Shown here: positions 25,401 to 38,025 of the stretch, piece by piece
Position numbering within the stretch: the first letter of the stretch is position 1
Layout of the letters: each line of letters begins with the position of its first letter
NCBI GenBank assembly: GCA_038501195.1
Contig: JBBPUQ010000002.1
Span: 2,294,001-2,358,000 of the forward strand
DNA: 64,000 nt
Reading direction: 5' to 3'
Source: Nemania diffusa
Lineage: Eukaryota > Ascomycota > Sordariomycetes > Xylariales > Xylariaceae
Made by a program: the position numbers and the translations under genes
The notes under the pieces: generated by a model
What the model was told of the DNA's origin: nothing
The model's database searches: none
What the model saw: the letters and a program-made list of their open reading frames with translations, nothing else

Positions 25401-25664
25401 CGCATCCTCGGCCAGCTAAACTGGTTCGAGCGCCGGGCGATGCTGAAGCACGAGGATCTCAATGACGTCGCCCTCGCCCTGAACGTTCGTCTGGGCGACG
25501 TTTTCGAGGTTCGCCTAACCGACGTTAATGTTTACACAAAACGCATCTTCGTCGAGGCTCTGCGCGTGCTAGAGAAGGCTGATGCTAAGAAGAAAGCATT
25601 GGAGGGTACGCAGGTCCCTCTTGACACCGAGGGGGTAAAGGATACGCCCGTTGCAACGATCTAG
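22456..25664 (+). CDS. cyt-4: mitochondrial RNase II-family exoribonuclease (Cyt-4/Dss1-like)
   Basis: A three-exon gene: 22456-22612, 22664-22958 and 23015-25664. The introns are 51 bp (GTATCG..CACACAG) and 56 bp (GTGCGT..TCATAG, with GTGCTAATAC). It encodes 1033 residues, close to Neurospora CYT-4. The N-terminus is rich in Lys, Arg and Ser with no acidic residues, fitting a mitochondrial targeting sequence. The RNB catalytic domain lies at about 505-860. It shows DDITAREIDDAVSLE near 523, with the acidic residues that bind metal, and SPLRRFGDLIVHWQ in the C-terminal half. The family degrades and processes mitochondrial RNA 3'-5' and is needed for splicing and turnover there. Phases at both introns agree; the first donor (GTATCG) is the least certain point. 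A TTG upstream at 22444 is not used here. Confidence 0.9.
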
Positions 25665-26981
25665 TCCCGCTGTAGGCGAAAGCGAATATGGCAAAGGCTC
25701 AGACGAGCTTTCTAAAAATTCAGACCTTCATCTAGATGCATATCACTTATGGAAAGATGGGAAGGCAATATGCCACTTTGTTGTATAAATACATGTAAGA
25801 CAACCGCTGGGCTGTATATCAGGACACAAACAGAAAATGAGCTAGATGCATTATTAATGAGACTATAAATAAGACGATTAGCCGCCTCATCATCTGCTCC
25901 CATGCTCTTTGACACCTAATATTCTATACCAAGTATGTAAGCCGTTACAACGATCGCTGCTCCTCTGCGTCACTTTATCCAAACGTTAGACATGTAAGAA
26001 ATTTTATTAGCTCATCTATGCGGAGAGGAATGAATGCGAGTGTTGACTGTAAGACTCTTCCAGACGACGTTGCACGCGCGCGATTACCCGCGACCGTGCA
26101 TTGTTGCTCGATCCCGACTATAACCGATGTAGTTGTAGGGCCTATGTAGCCCGCAATATCCAAACCCGACGCACGATAAGGAGTACCTACTATAAGAGGT
26201 ATGCGGTATTGGACCCCGTGTCAAGTATCGTGGGAACCCACCTAGCTAATGCATGCTTGCCTGCATGAAAAACAAAACCTACTTACGTAGTATAGGTTCT
26301 TGGGATAACAGGTACCTGGTAGACCTTAGCTAACATGGATATAAATGCGCATGCGTAGAGCTAGGTTACGTTTGGAGGCAAAGGCGCAGACTAGGAGGCA
26401 TATTCACGAGGGGAAAAAAAAACCGAAGATGGATCTAGCAAATTATTAATATTGTCGCAAGGCCATGCCCTGATAGGCTAACGGCCACCCCGTGTGCTAC
26501 GAGCGGTTCTGGACGTGTATCAGGCAGAAGACAGTTGACAAATTAATAGCAAATCGTAGCTGTAGCTGCCTGAACCCCCAGTAATCGACCCATTTTCCCA
26601 AAATTTTATCCTTGTTTTGTTTTCGTGTTCGCGAGAATCCCGATACTTAGCCCATTCCGTCAACCCCGTGTATATGTAATGCGTTTATGCGATTCTGTAA
26701 TGTCGGATACAGGAAACCTTGGTACAATGAACTGGTGATCGTGACATCCTAGCGCCGCACACAAGTCCGAGTCCTGTTTCCACTCTAACGCCCTTAAAAA
26801 ATGCAGTTCTACACAACGTGTTCATCTGGGGCACAACCCCGTCGCTTGTCGCTCGGGTCCCCAGCCGCCGCCAACATTCCGGTTCGTCATTGGGTATCTT
26901 GTTTGCAAATGCTCCCGCAGGCCTCGGGCCATCGATGCCGAGGTTTCGGTCTAATCAGGCTAGAATGACACTAGGTAGTAG
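25665..26981. other. intergenic region between convergent genes
   Basis: No gene was found between the 3' ends of the exoribonuclease (+) and the Reg1-like gene (-). Small ORFs lack coding character. The region carries the 3' UTRs, an A-run near 26415 and a few TACCTA words. Confidence 0.45.
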
Positions 26982-28879
26982 TCACCTTCGCCAACCAACA
27001 TTCCAGATGACGTGAGCGATGTCCCTAGCTGTGTTGACCGTGTCAATCACGCGACCAATAATACCGTCATTGGGTTGCGCCTCGCCTTCTTCATACGGCA
27101 TAAACATACCAGACTCTGTTCGACGCATGCCAGCTGGCCGCTCTTCGTCTCTCAAGTCACCAATCGAGGTAGACCGATGGAGACCTGATTGGCGTGGGGG
27201 TTCATCCGTGGGGGTGGAGCTTGTACTTGGTTCGTTGTCCTCGGATGAATCATCCTCATCGTCATCGTCGCTACCGAACTTAAAAAATGCCCCCGATGGT
27301 TTGGATGGTCGTAATGTCTCTTGTGATGACGATGGTGATATCGTCGGGCTTTTCACGATCCCCGTGCTGTGCTTAATGGCGCTCTCAGGCGGCGGTGCTG
27401 GAGAATCTTCTCTATATTTAAGAGTGGTTGATGGGAGCATCGCGATTGTCTTACTTTCACTATTATTATTAGTCGACACTTTCTTTCGCAAGTATATAGG
27501 CTTCTTTCCGGTTTTCGTTGTTTTCATCATGATGGCTCCATCATCAGAATCGCTGTCATCGTATCTCCAGCGGTAGGAATCCAGTTCATCTTCATCGTCG
27601 TCGTCTCCTTTTACCTCAACAGCAATGCACTGCTTGACCTGCTCGTCGAAATGAATGTGCCTCCTCTCCGTCGCAGGGGATGCAAGACCTGATGTAGCGT
27701 TGGAAGGCAGAAGACTCGTATTCACTCTACTCCTCCTTCGCTTAGAGAAGGGAAAAGTCACGAGATCTGTGTGGGCGCGATGTAGAATAGGACGGCCTAT
27801 TCGACTCGTGCCACCTTTTTGCTGAGCCTGCACGGCGGCAGCGGCTTGTTTTAGTAGAGAGGACGATGAAAGCGATCGCTGAAGCATTACTTCCGACATG
27901 GACCTTTTCTTTAGGATGGGTTTCTTATGGCTGAATGAATCTGATCTGGATAGCCCCGAGCTACTTCGCTCGGTGCTCTCGGAGAACATGGCATGCTGGC
28001 GTGTCTGAAGGGGCCCATACAGCCAGGTGACATCACAGTCTTTTAGCCTTTGCCAGTGTCAGTGCCATGTCGCGTGGGATAAAAAAAGAAACATGCATAC
28101 CAGTTTAGAGTTTCTGGCGATACCGTTTTCAGTCCATATTTAGCTTTCATCCACGTCCTCCACGACGCATTTTCCAACCGCGGCGCATTAGCAAACTCCC
28201 CTCTCTTGGATATTATGTAGCGCCATGACGACCAAATATCTTCTTCCCTCCAATTGTGCGATAGGTAGTCCACATGCTGAGTGGGGCGGTGTTTAAGAGC
28301 CGTATCATCCTCGGCATGTTCTGGAGGGACTGGCGATCCTGGGCGCGAAGTACCGGCAGATGCATCATCTGCTGGGGAGACTGTGTGCGAATCGCCAATT
28401 CGAGGGCTCAACGAAGGTTCTATATCTTCTAGGTCGTCCAACATGAAGTATGGATTGTCGCCGAATTCAGAGAGGAGCAGCGGGTCTTGGAATCCAATAG
28501 ACGCATCACCGTCATATTGCCCGTCAAACGACACACATGTCGCGGGCGTAGAGCTACATGACGGATCAGATTCGCTTTCGACGTGGAGAGTAGTAGTGGG
28601 AGAAGGCGGGCTAGAAGAAGGACTCGAGTCGGGAACCACGTGTATCGGTTGGTGGCGGTAGTTATCTTGGAAGAGATGGTCTATCCTGGACGTCGAGGCC
28701 GAGGTGTGGAAACCCCCCTGTGAGCGGCTAGTAGTCGAGATAAACTTGGATTGTGAATGCGACCGTCGCAAAGAGGATGTTGAGAAGAGATCACTCTCCT
28801 CGGAAGAAAGGACCACAGCCATGTTTGAATCGGCTGTTGACGATTCAAAAAGCACTGTACACTCCTCCGACTCGGCCAC
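26982..28879 (-). CDS. reg1: Reg1-like regulatory subunit of protein phosphatase 1 (DUF1752)
   Basis: A two-exon gene. Exon 1 is 28879-28101, the intron is 28100-28048 (53 bp, GTATGC..AAAG with CACTGAC), and exon 2 is 28047-26982, giving 614 residues. Joining restores the conserved run ETLNWLKDCDVTWLYGPLQ, which confirms the junction. The DUF1752 segment spans about 217-265 (SWRYIISKRGEF..). RHIHF at about 389-393 followed by DEQVKQCIAVEV is the PP1-binding RVxF-type motif of Reg1/Reg2 proteins. The rest is low-complexity Ser/Asp/Glu sequence with acidic clusters. In yeast Reg1 targets PP1 (Glc7) to Snf1 kinase for glucose repression. The same role here is inferred from family membership. The long gene-free region upstream may hold a complex promoter. 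Confidence 0.9.
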
Positions 28880-31800
28880 TTATAGGAAGATGGTGGCCAC
28901 CGTCATAACAACCCTGCTCCTGCTGACACCGAGCGTTGAAAATCGAATAATAGTGCTCGGTATTATAATTATAGTATGGTAGCCTAGGCAAGACACTATC
29001 TCTTTGTCTACGGTTCCGGGGGCTTCGATAAGACTACTCCTCAAGCGTTCAAAGATGGCTGAAAGATGAGTGCGACAGGTGGTCGGGCAGTGCTGATAGT
29101 CAATGTCAGTGCAGGTAGGTGAAGAAAAATCCGGGGTGAAGGCGCTGTGAGGGTGGCTTGGCGGTGCTCGCAAAGATATCTCTTATTATCACTGCTCTGG
29201 ATACCAAAAGTAGAACAGGCGTGTGGAGGCGAGATAGGCAGAGGGCACAGGCGTCGCTAATCGAGTGGTCATGCGGAGAATCGGGGATCGGGAAAGAGAA
29301 AGCGACAGAGACGGCACCTGGGCAGGTTTGTGGTATGCGGTTGTTATCGGAATTTGGGATTAGGAGGTATGTAGGTAAGAGAGGTAGTAGGTAGGTAAGT
29401 AGGTAGGTAGGTATGGACCATATGGACTGTATATGATTATAACTTATTCTGTATGGGTGATGATTGTTATTATTATGGGTATGGGCATGGCACTAACGAG
29501 GTTTCGCGGCAAAATCTTCAAGTCTCTTACACGAGTCCACGACTAAGTGAGCGAGTGTGGTGTGCGCGGTGGGAGACGATGAAATCCGGGAGATCGGAAG
29601 GCCACAGACAGGGCAGGCAGTTCTTGTACAGGGTTATGGTTATGGGTTATGGATGCGACTGGACAGCGCAGTGAAAACTGGAGTTGGGGCTGCCTTACAG
29701 CGTACAGAATGTTCTGTATGTGTCCTGCAGTGGAGTGGGATGGGGGGCCACCTCCACCTTTCGCGTGGTGTGCGATAGCGTTATACTACGTACCTAGGTA
29801 CCTGACTGGCCGTAGCGTAGCCTATAACAGTACCTGCGCTATAGTGCCCAGGCTCTCGGTTGCGCCCCCAGTACAGAATAGGACCGTACCAATACCAAGA
29901 GTTGCTCAGTGCAAAGGCCTGTATGATAGGTCGACCGGTCAGCTAGCGTTGTATCGAAAATGAAACGGTTGTGCGGGATTCTGTCTATATAGGCACGGTA
30001 GGTACCTTAGACTAAGTACGCAGTAGTACTGTAAGTAAACAGATTACAGGACTGCATGGGCGTTGCTGCACAGTACACAGATGAGAAGAAAAATGCAAAA
30101 TGCAAAAGAAAATTGAAGGAGTAAATAACGCAGCGATGCTGCAGAAGGGAAGAGGCAGGTCGGATGACGAGTTATAGGAGTAGGTGTAAAATGCAAATAT
30201 GGTAGCATATGGCTGGGAATGTCAACAACATCAACATCGTGTAAGTCGTCCGTCGTCTCCCTTGCACGGCACGGGCCAATGGAATGGCGACCCTGCTGGA
30301 TACCGGCAATGCCGCACGGGGGGGAATCAGGGCGATGCTGGATGATTGCAGCACACTACTGCACACCGCGCATACTGGCTCGCAAGGCGCACCGAGAGAG
30401 AGAGCGTGCTGATGACTCGTGACGGGGTAGCCTGTCTCCCTTGATGCTACAAGACATGTATAAGTGCAGTAAGGGAATGCTCACCTACTTATAGTTTCAA
30501 AGTTTAGAGATACTGAGTCGAATAAGTAAACATTGAGTAGGTAATTTGTGATGTGAATTACGCAACTTACTGAGAGATAGATATCGCTCGCGCCGTAGAC
30601 CTACTTACCTACTTCGAGGCGTATCTAAACGATGCCTAGCTGAGAAAGAGACGGCTCACCAGATGGGTTTAGAGGCTGCGGGTGTCTCACTTTCGCTGTG
30701 GGGAAGAACACCTGCCTACATCCTACCTAACTAGATAACCTACTGTCCTGTTAGTACGCAGCACGCAGCATGTATGTAGGTACAGTATGTACTACTAAAC
30801 CTACCTAATAATAACTACCAGATACCTGGTAAATTTTACAATAATACCTGCATTCGTACACCTGGTACTGTAAGGGGAGAGATGATTACATAATATAGAG
30901 AAAAGAGACAGATCGTGAAGGCGGACAATAGGTAATAGGTAGGTAGTTACTAGCTGTCAGTCATCAATAAGTCTGGTCATCTGACCATTTGCACTATCTC
31001 AGTACCATGGGTTTGTGCATGTACTGTACTTTACTATATGTATGTATGTATAAAGCCCCTTCACCGCCGCCGCCGACGATGATCATAGATAGTACCTACA
31101 TATATCACTTGAAGTAGTCTCGATCGCCCATTTGCCCCCCGTTTAATCGCCCAATCGCCCAGCCAGTCTCACAGGCCTCCTCTCCTGTGCCTGTGCCCCT
31201 GCCCTGCTCCCCCCATTCGAGACAATCTGCGCAGGTTGACAGAAAAGAAAAGCCAGAGCCAGGGGGGACACGAGGAAAATGTGAATCAACCATCGAAGAA
31301 CTAGGTATATATCAGAAGTTAAACCCGAGCCCGGACGGGACGGGAGCAGTAATGAGGAGGATCGAATGTGCCCGGAGCCGTGTCTCCCGTTTGAAACCGG
31401 GCAGTAGGTAAATTCGCAGGGTGAGACTACAGTACGTATTTAGAGTCTTAGACTTATACGTATGTACTTCCTTCCAGGCCTGTCCAGGTTTAAAAGCGAG
31501 AGATAAGCACGTTCCTGCTGTGTAACGACCCCATTCGTATCTGGGGTATATGCAACTATGCGTAGGTAGCTCAGGTATGTAGCTCAGCTACTTATTGCGT
31601 CTGCAATCCGCTCGCTTACTTGACGTCTGAATGCTGTCTCACAAAGCCCCCTCGCAAGATCTAAGACATATAGTCCTTACCTTCTCGCGATGGCTCCTAC
31701 GCAGCCAACCACTATCTAAGGATAATTAGTATTTCGTCCGGCGGGCACATACACACATACAGGTCAGCTCATTCATCCATCCAGATACGTACCCAGATGA

Positions 31801-34800
31801 CTTAAAAAATAGTGCCTAGGCCCAGATAGACCCGGGTCCAAGCGCATACGGCTCTCTCCTGTCATTGGCTTGGGTGCCAGTGCGTGCGTTCTCTCTGCGT
31901 AGAGTCAACTCTGCTTGCATCCGCCAGAGTCTCTACGCAGTACAGAGTATGTAGGTCATGGATTATTCTGCAGGTAGCGGGCCCCGGACCCCCCAACTAC
32001 TGGAAGTTCGGCGATTAAAAGCCGGTGAAAACTCCCATATAAGCTACGGGAGACTACCTACTCAAGGTACCATCTATCTAAGTTAAACCGTACCTATTCA
32101 CTACATACATTTGTTTCAGTACAACTTACATCGCTACATAAATACCTTAACCAGCCCTTTCTAACTTGAGAGCAGCAGCTAGAGCTGCCGATTACCGAAT
32201 TCTACCTACACACATATAGACGTGGCTAAAAACGGAATAGAATCCTTCCATACAGTACAGATATAGTGTTTGCATTCACATAATATCCACCCCCGCAGAT
32301 TGTCGTTACGCCAATGCGTAACTAAATGCACTAGATAAATCATACCCCACTCTGAGTGAAGATCCCTCTCGTGGTCAAGGTGGTTCGTGTTCGACTGTCA
32401 ATGGTTTGAGCACCAGTCGATAGCATACCTACCTACTCTGCCTACACTACCTCCTAGACCACCAGACTCTTACTGCGTACTTAGGCATATAGGTAAACCG
32501 TGTGCCGTACAGTGTGTTTGTTTCACCTACCTATTACCTATTACCTAATAACTGCGCGTAGGTACTCACCGACAGTATCAGGTATACACATAATGTATGT
32601 AGCCAGCCGAGTCATAATAGGTAAGTACTGCTCCTGGTGATTGCCTCGATTCAGATATATGATGTTCCGCAGGACACATATGTAGGTACTTATACAAGTA
32701 GTAGGTGACATGTTACTAATTTACACCTTACTTAGGTAGCTCGATATCGATGGCTGCTGATGGGGCCGATGATGCTGATGACGATGCAAGCCATATTCGT
32801 CAATTCTCCTTCTCATCCTCTCAGCCGGCTATCCTTTCCGCGGAGTCTTCTCTTTTCACTATTCTTCCCGCCAGAATCTCGGGCTACTTACTTACTGTCT
32901 GGCGTTTTTTACATGCCCGCTTACGTGCTTCCGTGTTTTGTATGACGTTACCTCATTACATAGAGGATCGGAAAGTAGTTCCTAATGATGCGATGAGGCG
33001 ACGAGAGGCGGCGTAACTAAGGTCGATTATGGATCCTGAGCTCATATAATGCATTTGTTGGGAGTGGGGGTTGGCGGCCGGGAGGGAGGCACGGAGGGGG
33101 GATCGGATCCCATCTGTCATCTGTGTACACGTTCCCAGGCCACTATCACAATTGGCTTGTCTGATCAAGTCCGTATTATCATACCAATTCAAACACGTTC
33201 CAACCTTCTCGGGCTCCCAGTCGTCGCCAAGGACTCAGCAGTGCTGTCAGCCTCGATACCGATGTCACTCGGGCATGCCACGCTGTCAGAGATTGGCGAC
33301 CGAGGCGTACGTACGATTCAGTAGTGGCCGAGCATAATGCCTCGCACACAAGGTCTTCCCAGATAACCCAGAATTACAGCTGCATTATAGTCTTGCGACG
33401 CAATGTAACGAGGTGTAGTTAGTAAGGACTGGACTACTTTCGGACCAACCAGGTATCTCTCGTTTGGTGTGGTGTACTGGCTTATGGCGGGTATAGGTTC
33501 GAATTCTATCACCTCTTAACAATAGTTTCTCTATCTCATACTCTCCATATACATAAACTCTACGCCCACGTTTTTTTTTAGAGACGGACTCTTCGCAAGG
33601 TTTCGACCTGGCGCAGGAGTGCGTAACTCGTCGATAACTCGTACTGCCAAGATAGGTGACATAAGCTGTTGCAAAGGTTAAACAAACATGACGGCCCATG
33701 GCTCGAGCTGCCGACCATTCTAGAGCGCTGTCACAAGTAATTGTTGCGTTGGAGTAAAACTTACCATATCAAACGACAACAGATTCACCGGTCCGGCGCC
33801 GAATTGACCGGTCTGCATCAAAGAGGGCCATCCTCTGAGCCCATGATCTCGGAACCATCATGATCTCACAGCTGTTCCTCTGCCGAACCCGAGATAATAT
33901 TGTCCGTTAGTCCACACCATTTAGCAAGTTGTAGGGGATGTTACCCGGAAGACAATGCAATCTATCACACGTCACCGGCAGTCATATGAGGGGGCCTAGA
34001 AACACCGTCCCAGTTATTAATCTCCAATGCAGTGTCAGGTTTTCATCACTTGCATTTAGAGGGTGACCCGCCGCTATACGCATACATACATACCTAGTAG
34101 ATAGCATCTGCCCTCGTCATATGCAGCAGTACCAATCGCGTGCTTATCAGATATCAGCGAGATCTGAGATGCTTTATCTCAGGTGTGCAACGAGCTAGGG
34201 GGAGGCTGATGATTACAGCTGCTGTAGTAGCCTGTACCCCCCTCCATCATCCCCAACCCCTGGCTTGTGTTCAGTTTTGTGGTCGCATTATGCTTGGCGA
34301 CCTTGCAGCGTCACTTCGACAGAAACCTCGATGACCATCGCATATTTTTCGCCACCGCCCGTCCTACCTGGTGTTATCTTCACGCGATCTAAAGCACTGG
34401 GTAGCCAACCAGAACGGACAGCGGTATGCTCAAGAAGGAAAGCCGCGCACGTTATCGGTTGTTGGATATCCAAAGTGCATCGCTCTATGTAGTACCTACC
34501 ACATAGAAGAACCAAAAGGCTCACCCAGGAACGCAAGTCTTCTACTACTGTGCGTAGACAACCGGAATACTCAAGGATACGACTTCCGTGGCGCCTATTC
34601 TGCAAGGTACAGGGAATAGAGACAACGCTGACTGGCGCAAGAAGTATGTATGTAGGATGAGACCAACAGACGTCGAGCGATTGTTCCACATGAAAATGGG
34701 GCCGCCATTCGGTTGAACACAAAGGCGTTGCAGCCAAGAGCAGCTATGCATGCATGATTTGCATTGAACGACGTTGCTGTGGCTGTCCAACTCTTGTACC

Positions 34801-35360
34801 TCGCCGAGATGTCTTCTCCGAATTACATCCACCTTACTTTCGAATTATACCCTGCTTGGAGAAGCGTACACAAAGCAACGTAAACGGACGCATAGAGGTG
34901 TTATTTCGGCTTCATCTGTCGTCTAGATAACATGAGCTCTATCAACTTGCATGAGCAGTTCGTCTGCATACTGTAGCATCCGCACCGTCGATCGTGCATG
35001 CGGTAGCAGATCCTGTTTGCCGGCCGACGACAAATCTTATATAGTTGTGGCCTTGACCAATTAATATAGAGTAGTAGATGTCCACCTTCTTCTTGCCTCG
35101 CTGTTTTTTGAGAAAGCTATATCTCTAGCAACGCCATAGGCGCTGTTATCGTCGCCATGACCCACACTGGAAAAAGCGAGCAAAGGATGGATTCTAACGC
35201 AAGGCGTCTGCAGAGCCATTTCACATCTTTTCACAGGAAGCTCGTATGTTCAATGCACGACTGCGTCGCCGCCGGCGCATCCGATTGCTTGAACTGGGTT
35301 CTTGTTTAGATTATTCATAATGGTGTTTTAGCAGCTCGTCTATAGATTCTCGTCTGTCGT
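28880..35360. other. long gene-free intergenic region
   Basis: About 6.5 kb without a gene I can support. Upstream of 28880 lies the promoter/leader of the Reg1-like gene; near 35.3 kb is the 3' flank of trm5. From 29.3 to 33 kb the DNA is studded with TACCTA, GGTAGG and TACATACA words. The largest ORF (34288-34737, minus, 149 codons) shows no domain or signal and overlaps equally open frames on the other strand. A tRNA-like GGTTCGAATTC at 33487 has no matching A-box or acceptor stem. Confidence 0.45.
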
Positions 35361-36900
35361 CTATCCCCTAGAGGCGAATGCAACTTCGGCAGGTATACGG
35401 AAAGAAGCGCAAAACATACACTTGTTTGGTGCTACAGCTCTGACCTCTAATACGGCCGCCTCTGCTGGAGTTTCTGGGTCGCCGAGTCTAATAGGGGCGC
35501 CAAGCTCGGCTGTAATCCGTTCACAGACGTCTAGCAAGGGGGCCTCGCCCTCAGCTTTAGCAGCGAAACAATGGACATGGACCATAGGGAGTTTGGTGGC
35601 AGTGTGTGGCTCAAATAGCTGCTCATGTCCGGCGTAAAGGCCGCGGTAGTAAGGAAGGAATGTGATAGCCGATGCTGGGAGATTCATCACGAAGTGTGAT
35701 ATCGTCGGCGGGATTGGGATACGCTGTTCCACGTTTGGAGTCTCCTCCGCCTTTACACTATCTTTCTGCTGTCGATGCCTACTACTACGTTTCTCTTTTG
35801 CGACGGCATGTTCCCCGCTAGCGGAAGCAGCGTAAACTAGGTCGGCAGCTTTCCTAACAAACGTCCGGCCATCCTCATTAAATGCTCGGACATATTGAGC
35901 AACCTAAAAACTAATGTGAGTATTACATCGTAGACACAAAAACTCTAGAGTAGGCGCACCTTGTTGCGATGGATATTTAAGTCGAGGAATCGGTGGCTCT
36001 CAGGATTGTAGTCGTTCGCCCATACAAAGACACCTCGCTTGCCGGCGGGCACAGCAAAAGGACCAATACCGGCCATGACATCGCACACTACCTCGCCTGG
36101 CTTGAACAGGTGGATAAGGCGTCTATGCTCGCCTTCTAGCTTGCTATTCCAGTAGACTTTAGCGTAATCGAACCGGAAAACACATTCATTTTCGCGCGCC
36201 TCAACGTTGAGGTCATCGTCGCCGGCTAAGAGTTCGTATGCAAAAGTGCGGAATTCTGACTCGGTGCCCACGTTTGCAACCTTGTTGATGACGGTTCGCA
36301 CGCCAGGATTCTTGTCTACCAGTACCTCGGCGATCAGTTTCCTATATGGCAAAAACTCTTCCCGTAGGTTTAGGTGCGCTATATGGCCTGCTTGATTGAA
36401 GCCTGCGGGAATCCCATCGTGTTCGTCGCGGCGCTCCTGTGGTAACAGGCACCGCATCACTTCCTCGTAGGTCCAGTAGTTGTAGTCGAGCGACAGGTCG
36501 TAGGAGACCATGTCGAGTTCTTGCTTCTCTATACCGTCGCGTACAAGGGGCGTCCATGTGTCGGGCACTATGCGCACGGAGTTAGATCGGAACTGAGGCT
36601 CGGTATCTCTTCGTGTCTGTCATAGTCCAGAGTTTGCTTACCTCTGGGTCGCACTTTTGGATCAAGAAGCAGACATCGCGTGCCTTGCGACGCTAGCGTT
36701 TGGTCTGGGTGTGCTACTACGCATGATAGCCGTTCAGCCGACAGGAGTGTCCTCTCTGCTTGTAGCTTTTGCCGCCATTGCGCGATCTTCTTCTTGTCGG
36801 CAACAGAAACTGCGGCGAGGTTTACCGTCTTCGCGAAAAGCGCACGGTCAAGGACGCCGAGAGTGTAACGGGCAGTAGGGGGGCGGAAGACGCTCTTCAT
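35361..36900 (-). CDS. trm5: tRNA (guanine-37-N1)-methyltransferase Trm5
   Basis: A three-exon gene: 36900-36642, 36567-35960 and 35903-35361. The introns are 74 bp (GTAAGC..TCTAAC..GCATAG) and 56 bp (GTGCGC..TTTTTAG). It encodes 469 residues, a normal length for Trm5. The start MKSVFRPPTAR is typical of fungal Trm5. The SAM-binding core is DVMAGIGPFAVPA at about 248-260 followed by ANDYNPES. MNLPASA in the last exon is the family's NLP-type motif. The enzyme methylates G37 next to the anticodon, preventing frameshifts, and in fungi can serve both cytosol and mitochondria. Its start faces the AlkB-like gene, with the 4-kb transposon between. For the first intron, shorter acceptors were rejected because they give a stop or an intron of about 35 bp. 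Confidence 0.92.
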
Positions 36901-37511
36901 GTCCTCCTCGGTTGCGGAATCCTAATGGTCATTAGTTGTAGAATTAGCATATGCATTTTAGAATGCGTTGAAGATCAAAAGGGGATGAGCCTAGAGGGTC
37001 GGACTAACGTACTGCCATATTTGTTAAATTGGCATGGTCGTGATCGCGGAACTTTTTGCAAATCCCTTGAATTGTTGAGGCTTGGGACCCCTGCTCGCGG
37101 GGTGGTGCGGGTGCGCGACCCGGGGAATTATGGGGCATTTTTGGGCAGATCAGTGATCAGTCAAGGGCCTGCAGGAGTAGGTTCCGTCCACTGGGAAGGC
37201 GACGCTACAAATAACACGCGACTTCTAGCACGTAATAAATTTTACTCACACACTAAGTACCTAATGTAGGTATGTATTATACACGTTTTAATAGCAACAG
37301 CTACAATAGTATAATTAAGCTTATTTAATACATAATTATATAAAAATTCTATCGAATAACGTTGATTATACTATTATCTATCCTCCCAGTGCACGGAACT
37401 TTTAAGTGAGCAGGGGTAACCTAGGTACCTATACTCTGCTGGCTGCACTCCGCATCCGAGGCTGATAATCAATAAAGTGATGTATACGTCATAGGTCTTA
37501 CGAGGCTAGAA
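36901..37511. promoter_or_regulatory. trm5 upstream region, left of the transposon
   Basis: This is the trm5 promoter side of the divergent trm5/alkB spacer. AT content rises from about 37.2 kb. A plus-strand ORF crossing the trm5 start (36769-37269) is antisense to exon 1 and has no features of its own. Confidence 0.5.
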
Positions 37512-37520
37512 ACATTGATG
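37512..37520 (+). repeat. target-site duplication, left copy
   Basis: ACATTGATG directly abuts the left terminal inverted repeat and is repeated exactly at 41521-41529 after the right one. Confidence 0.9.
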
Positions 37521-37657
37521 CGCCCCGGATTTTGGGAAACGATGTTTTACTCCTCGGAGAGGACACTAGACCTATTTTGGAAGCCACTTCACCAAGTTAT
37601 TTCAATTGCTCTAATTGCAACTAAATTTATTAGTAATGTGTAGCAAACCTGGTGTAT
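37521..37657 (+). repeat. left terminal inverted repeat
   Basis: This is the inverted partner of 41401-41520. The outer 41 bp differ at one position. Further in, the shared blocks CTAATT, CTAAATTT and TAGCAAA still line up. Mismatches are mostly transitions. Confidence 0.85.
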
Positions 37658-37692
37658 ACTTTAGTATTTCAGAAAACAACAGTTAAAGCTAG

Positions 37693-37745
37693 CCAGGTCA
37701 GGTCGGATTAGGACCGGTTAGGTTAGGTCAGGTCAGGTTAGGTTT
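37693..37745 (+). repeat. degenerate GGTTAG/GGTCAG array
   Basis: About nine short units of GGTTAG, GGTCAG and variants lie just inside the left inverted repeat. The unit resembles but is not the fungal telomere repeat TTAGGG. GGTCAG versus GGTTAG differ by C/T, again consistent with RIP. Confidence 0.7.
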
Positions 37746-38025
37746 GTTACTTATAAGTATAAAATATTAGCTGTACTTTCTACTAAAATAGAAGTATTTG
37801 TAGGTTATTTTAATAGGTAAAATAACTATACAAGTACTAACTTCAAAAAACAACGAAGTTAGCTAATTTAAGGTTTTTAAAACGATTAATTAGGACAACA
37901 ATACAGCTAAATTATATAGAAAACGTGTTTGAAGCAAAAATAATCAATTCAACTACTTTTTATAGGAATTCAATAAAGTGACTTGCACTAGTATCAAGTG
38001 TAAAAAACTAGCTAGTTAATTGAAA

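Noticed and set aside
33440..33520. tRNA-like B-box (GGTTCGAATTC) at 33487
   Set aside because: A weak T-arm can be drawn, but there is no A-box, anticodon arm or acceptor stem at the right distance on either strand.
34288..34737. 149-codon minus-strand ORF
   Set aside because: No domain, signal peptide or splice context, and comparable frames are open on the opposite strand.
36567..36642. A 35-bp first intron for trm5 ending at GAAGAG
   Set aside because: It keeps the frame but is too short; the 74-bp alternative has a TCTAAC branch site and CATAG acceptor and also keeps the frame.
36769..37269. 166-codon plus-strand ORF
   Set aside because: It is antisense to trm5 exon 1 and runs into AT-rich flank; no coding features.
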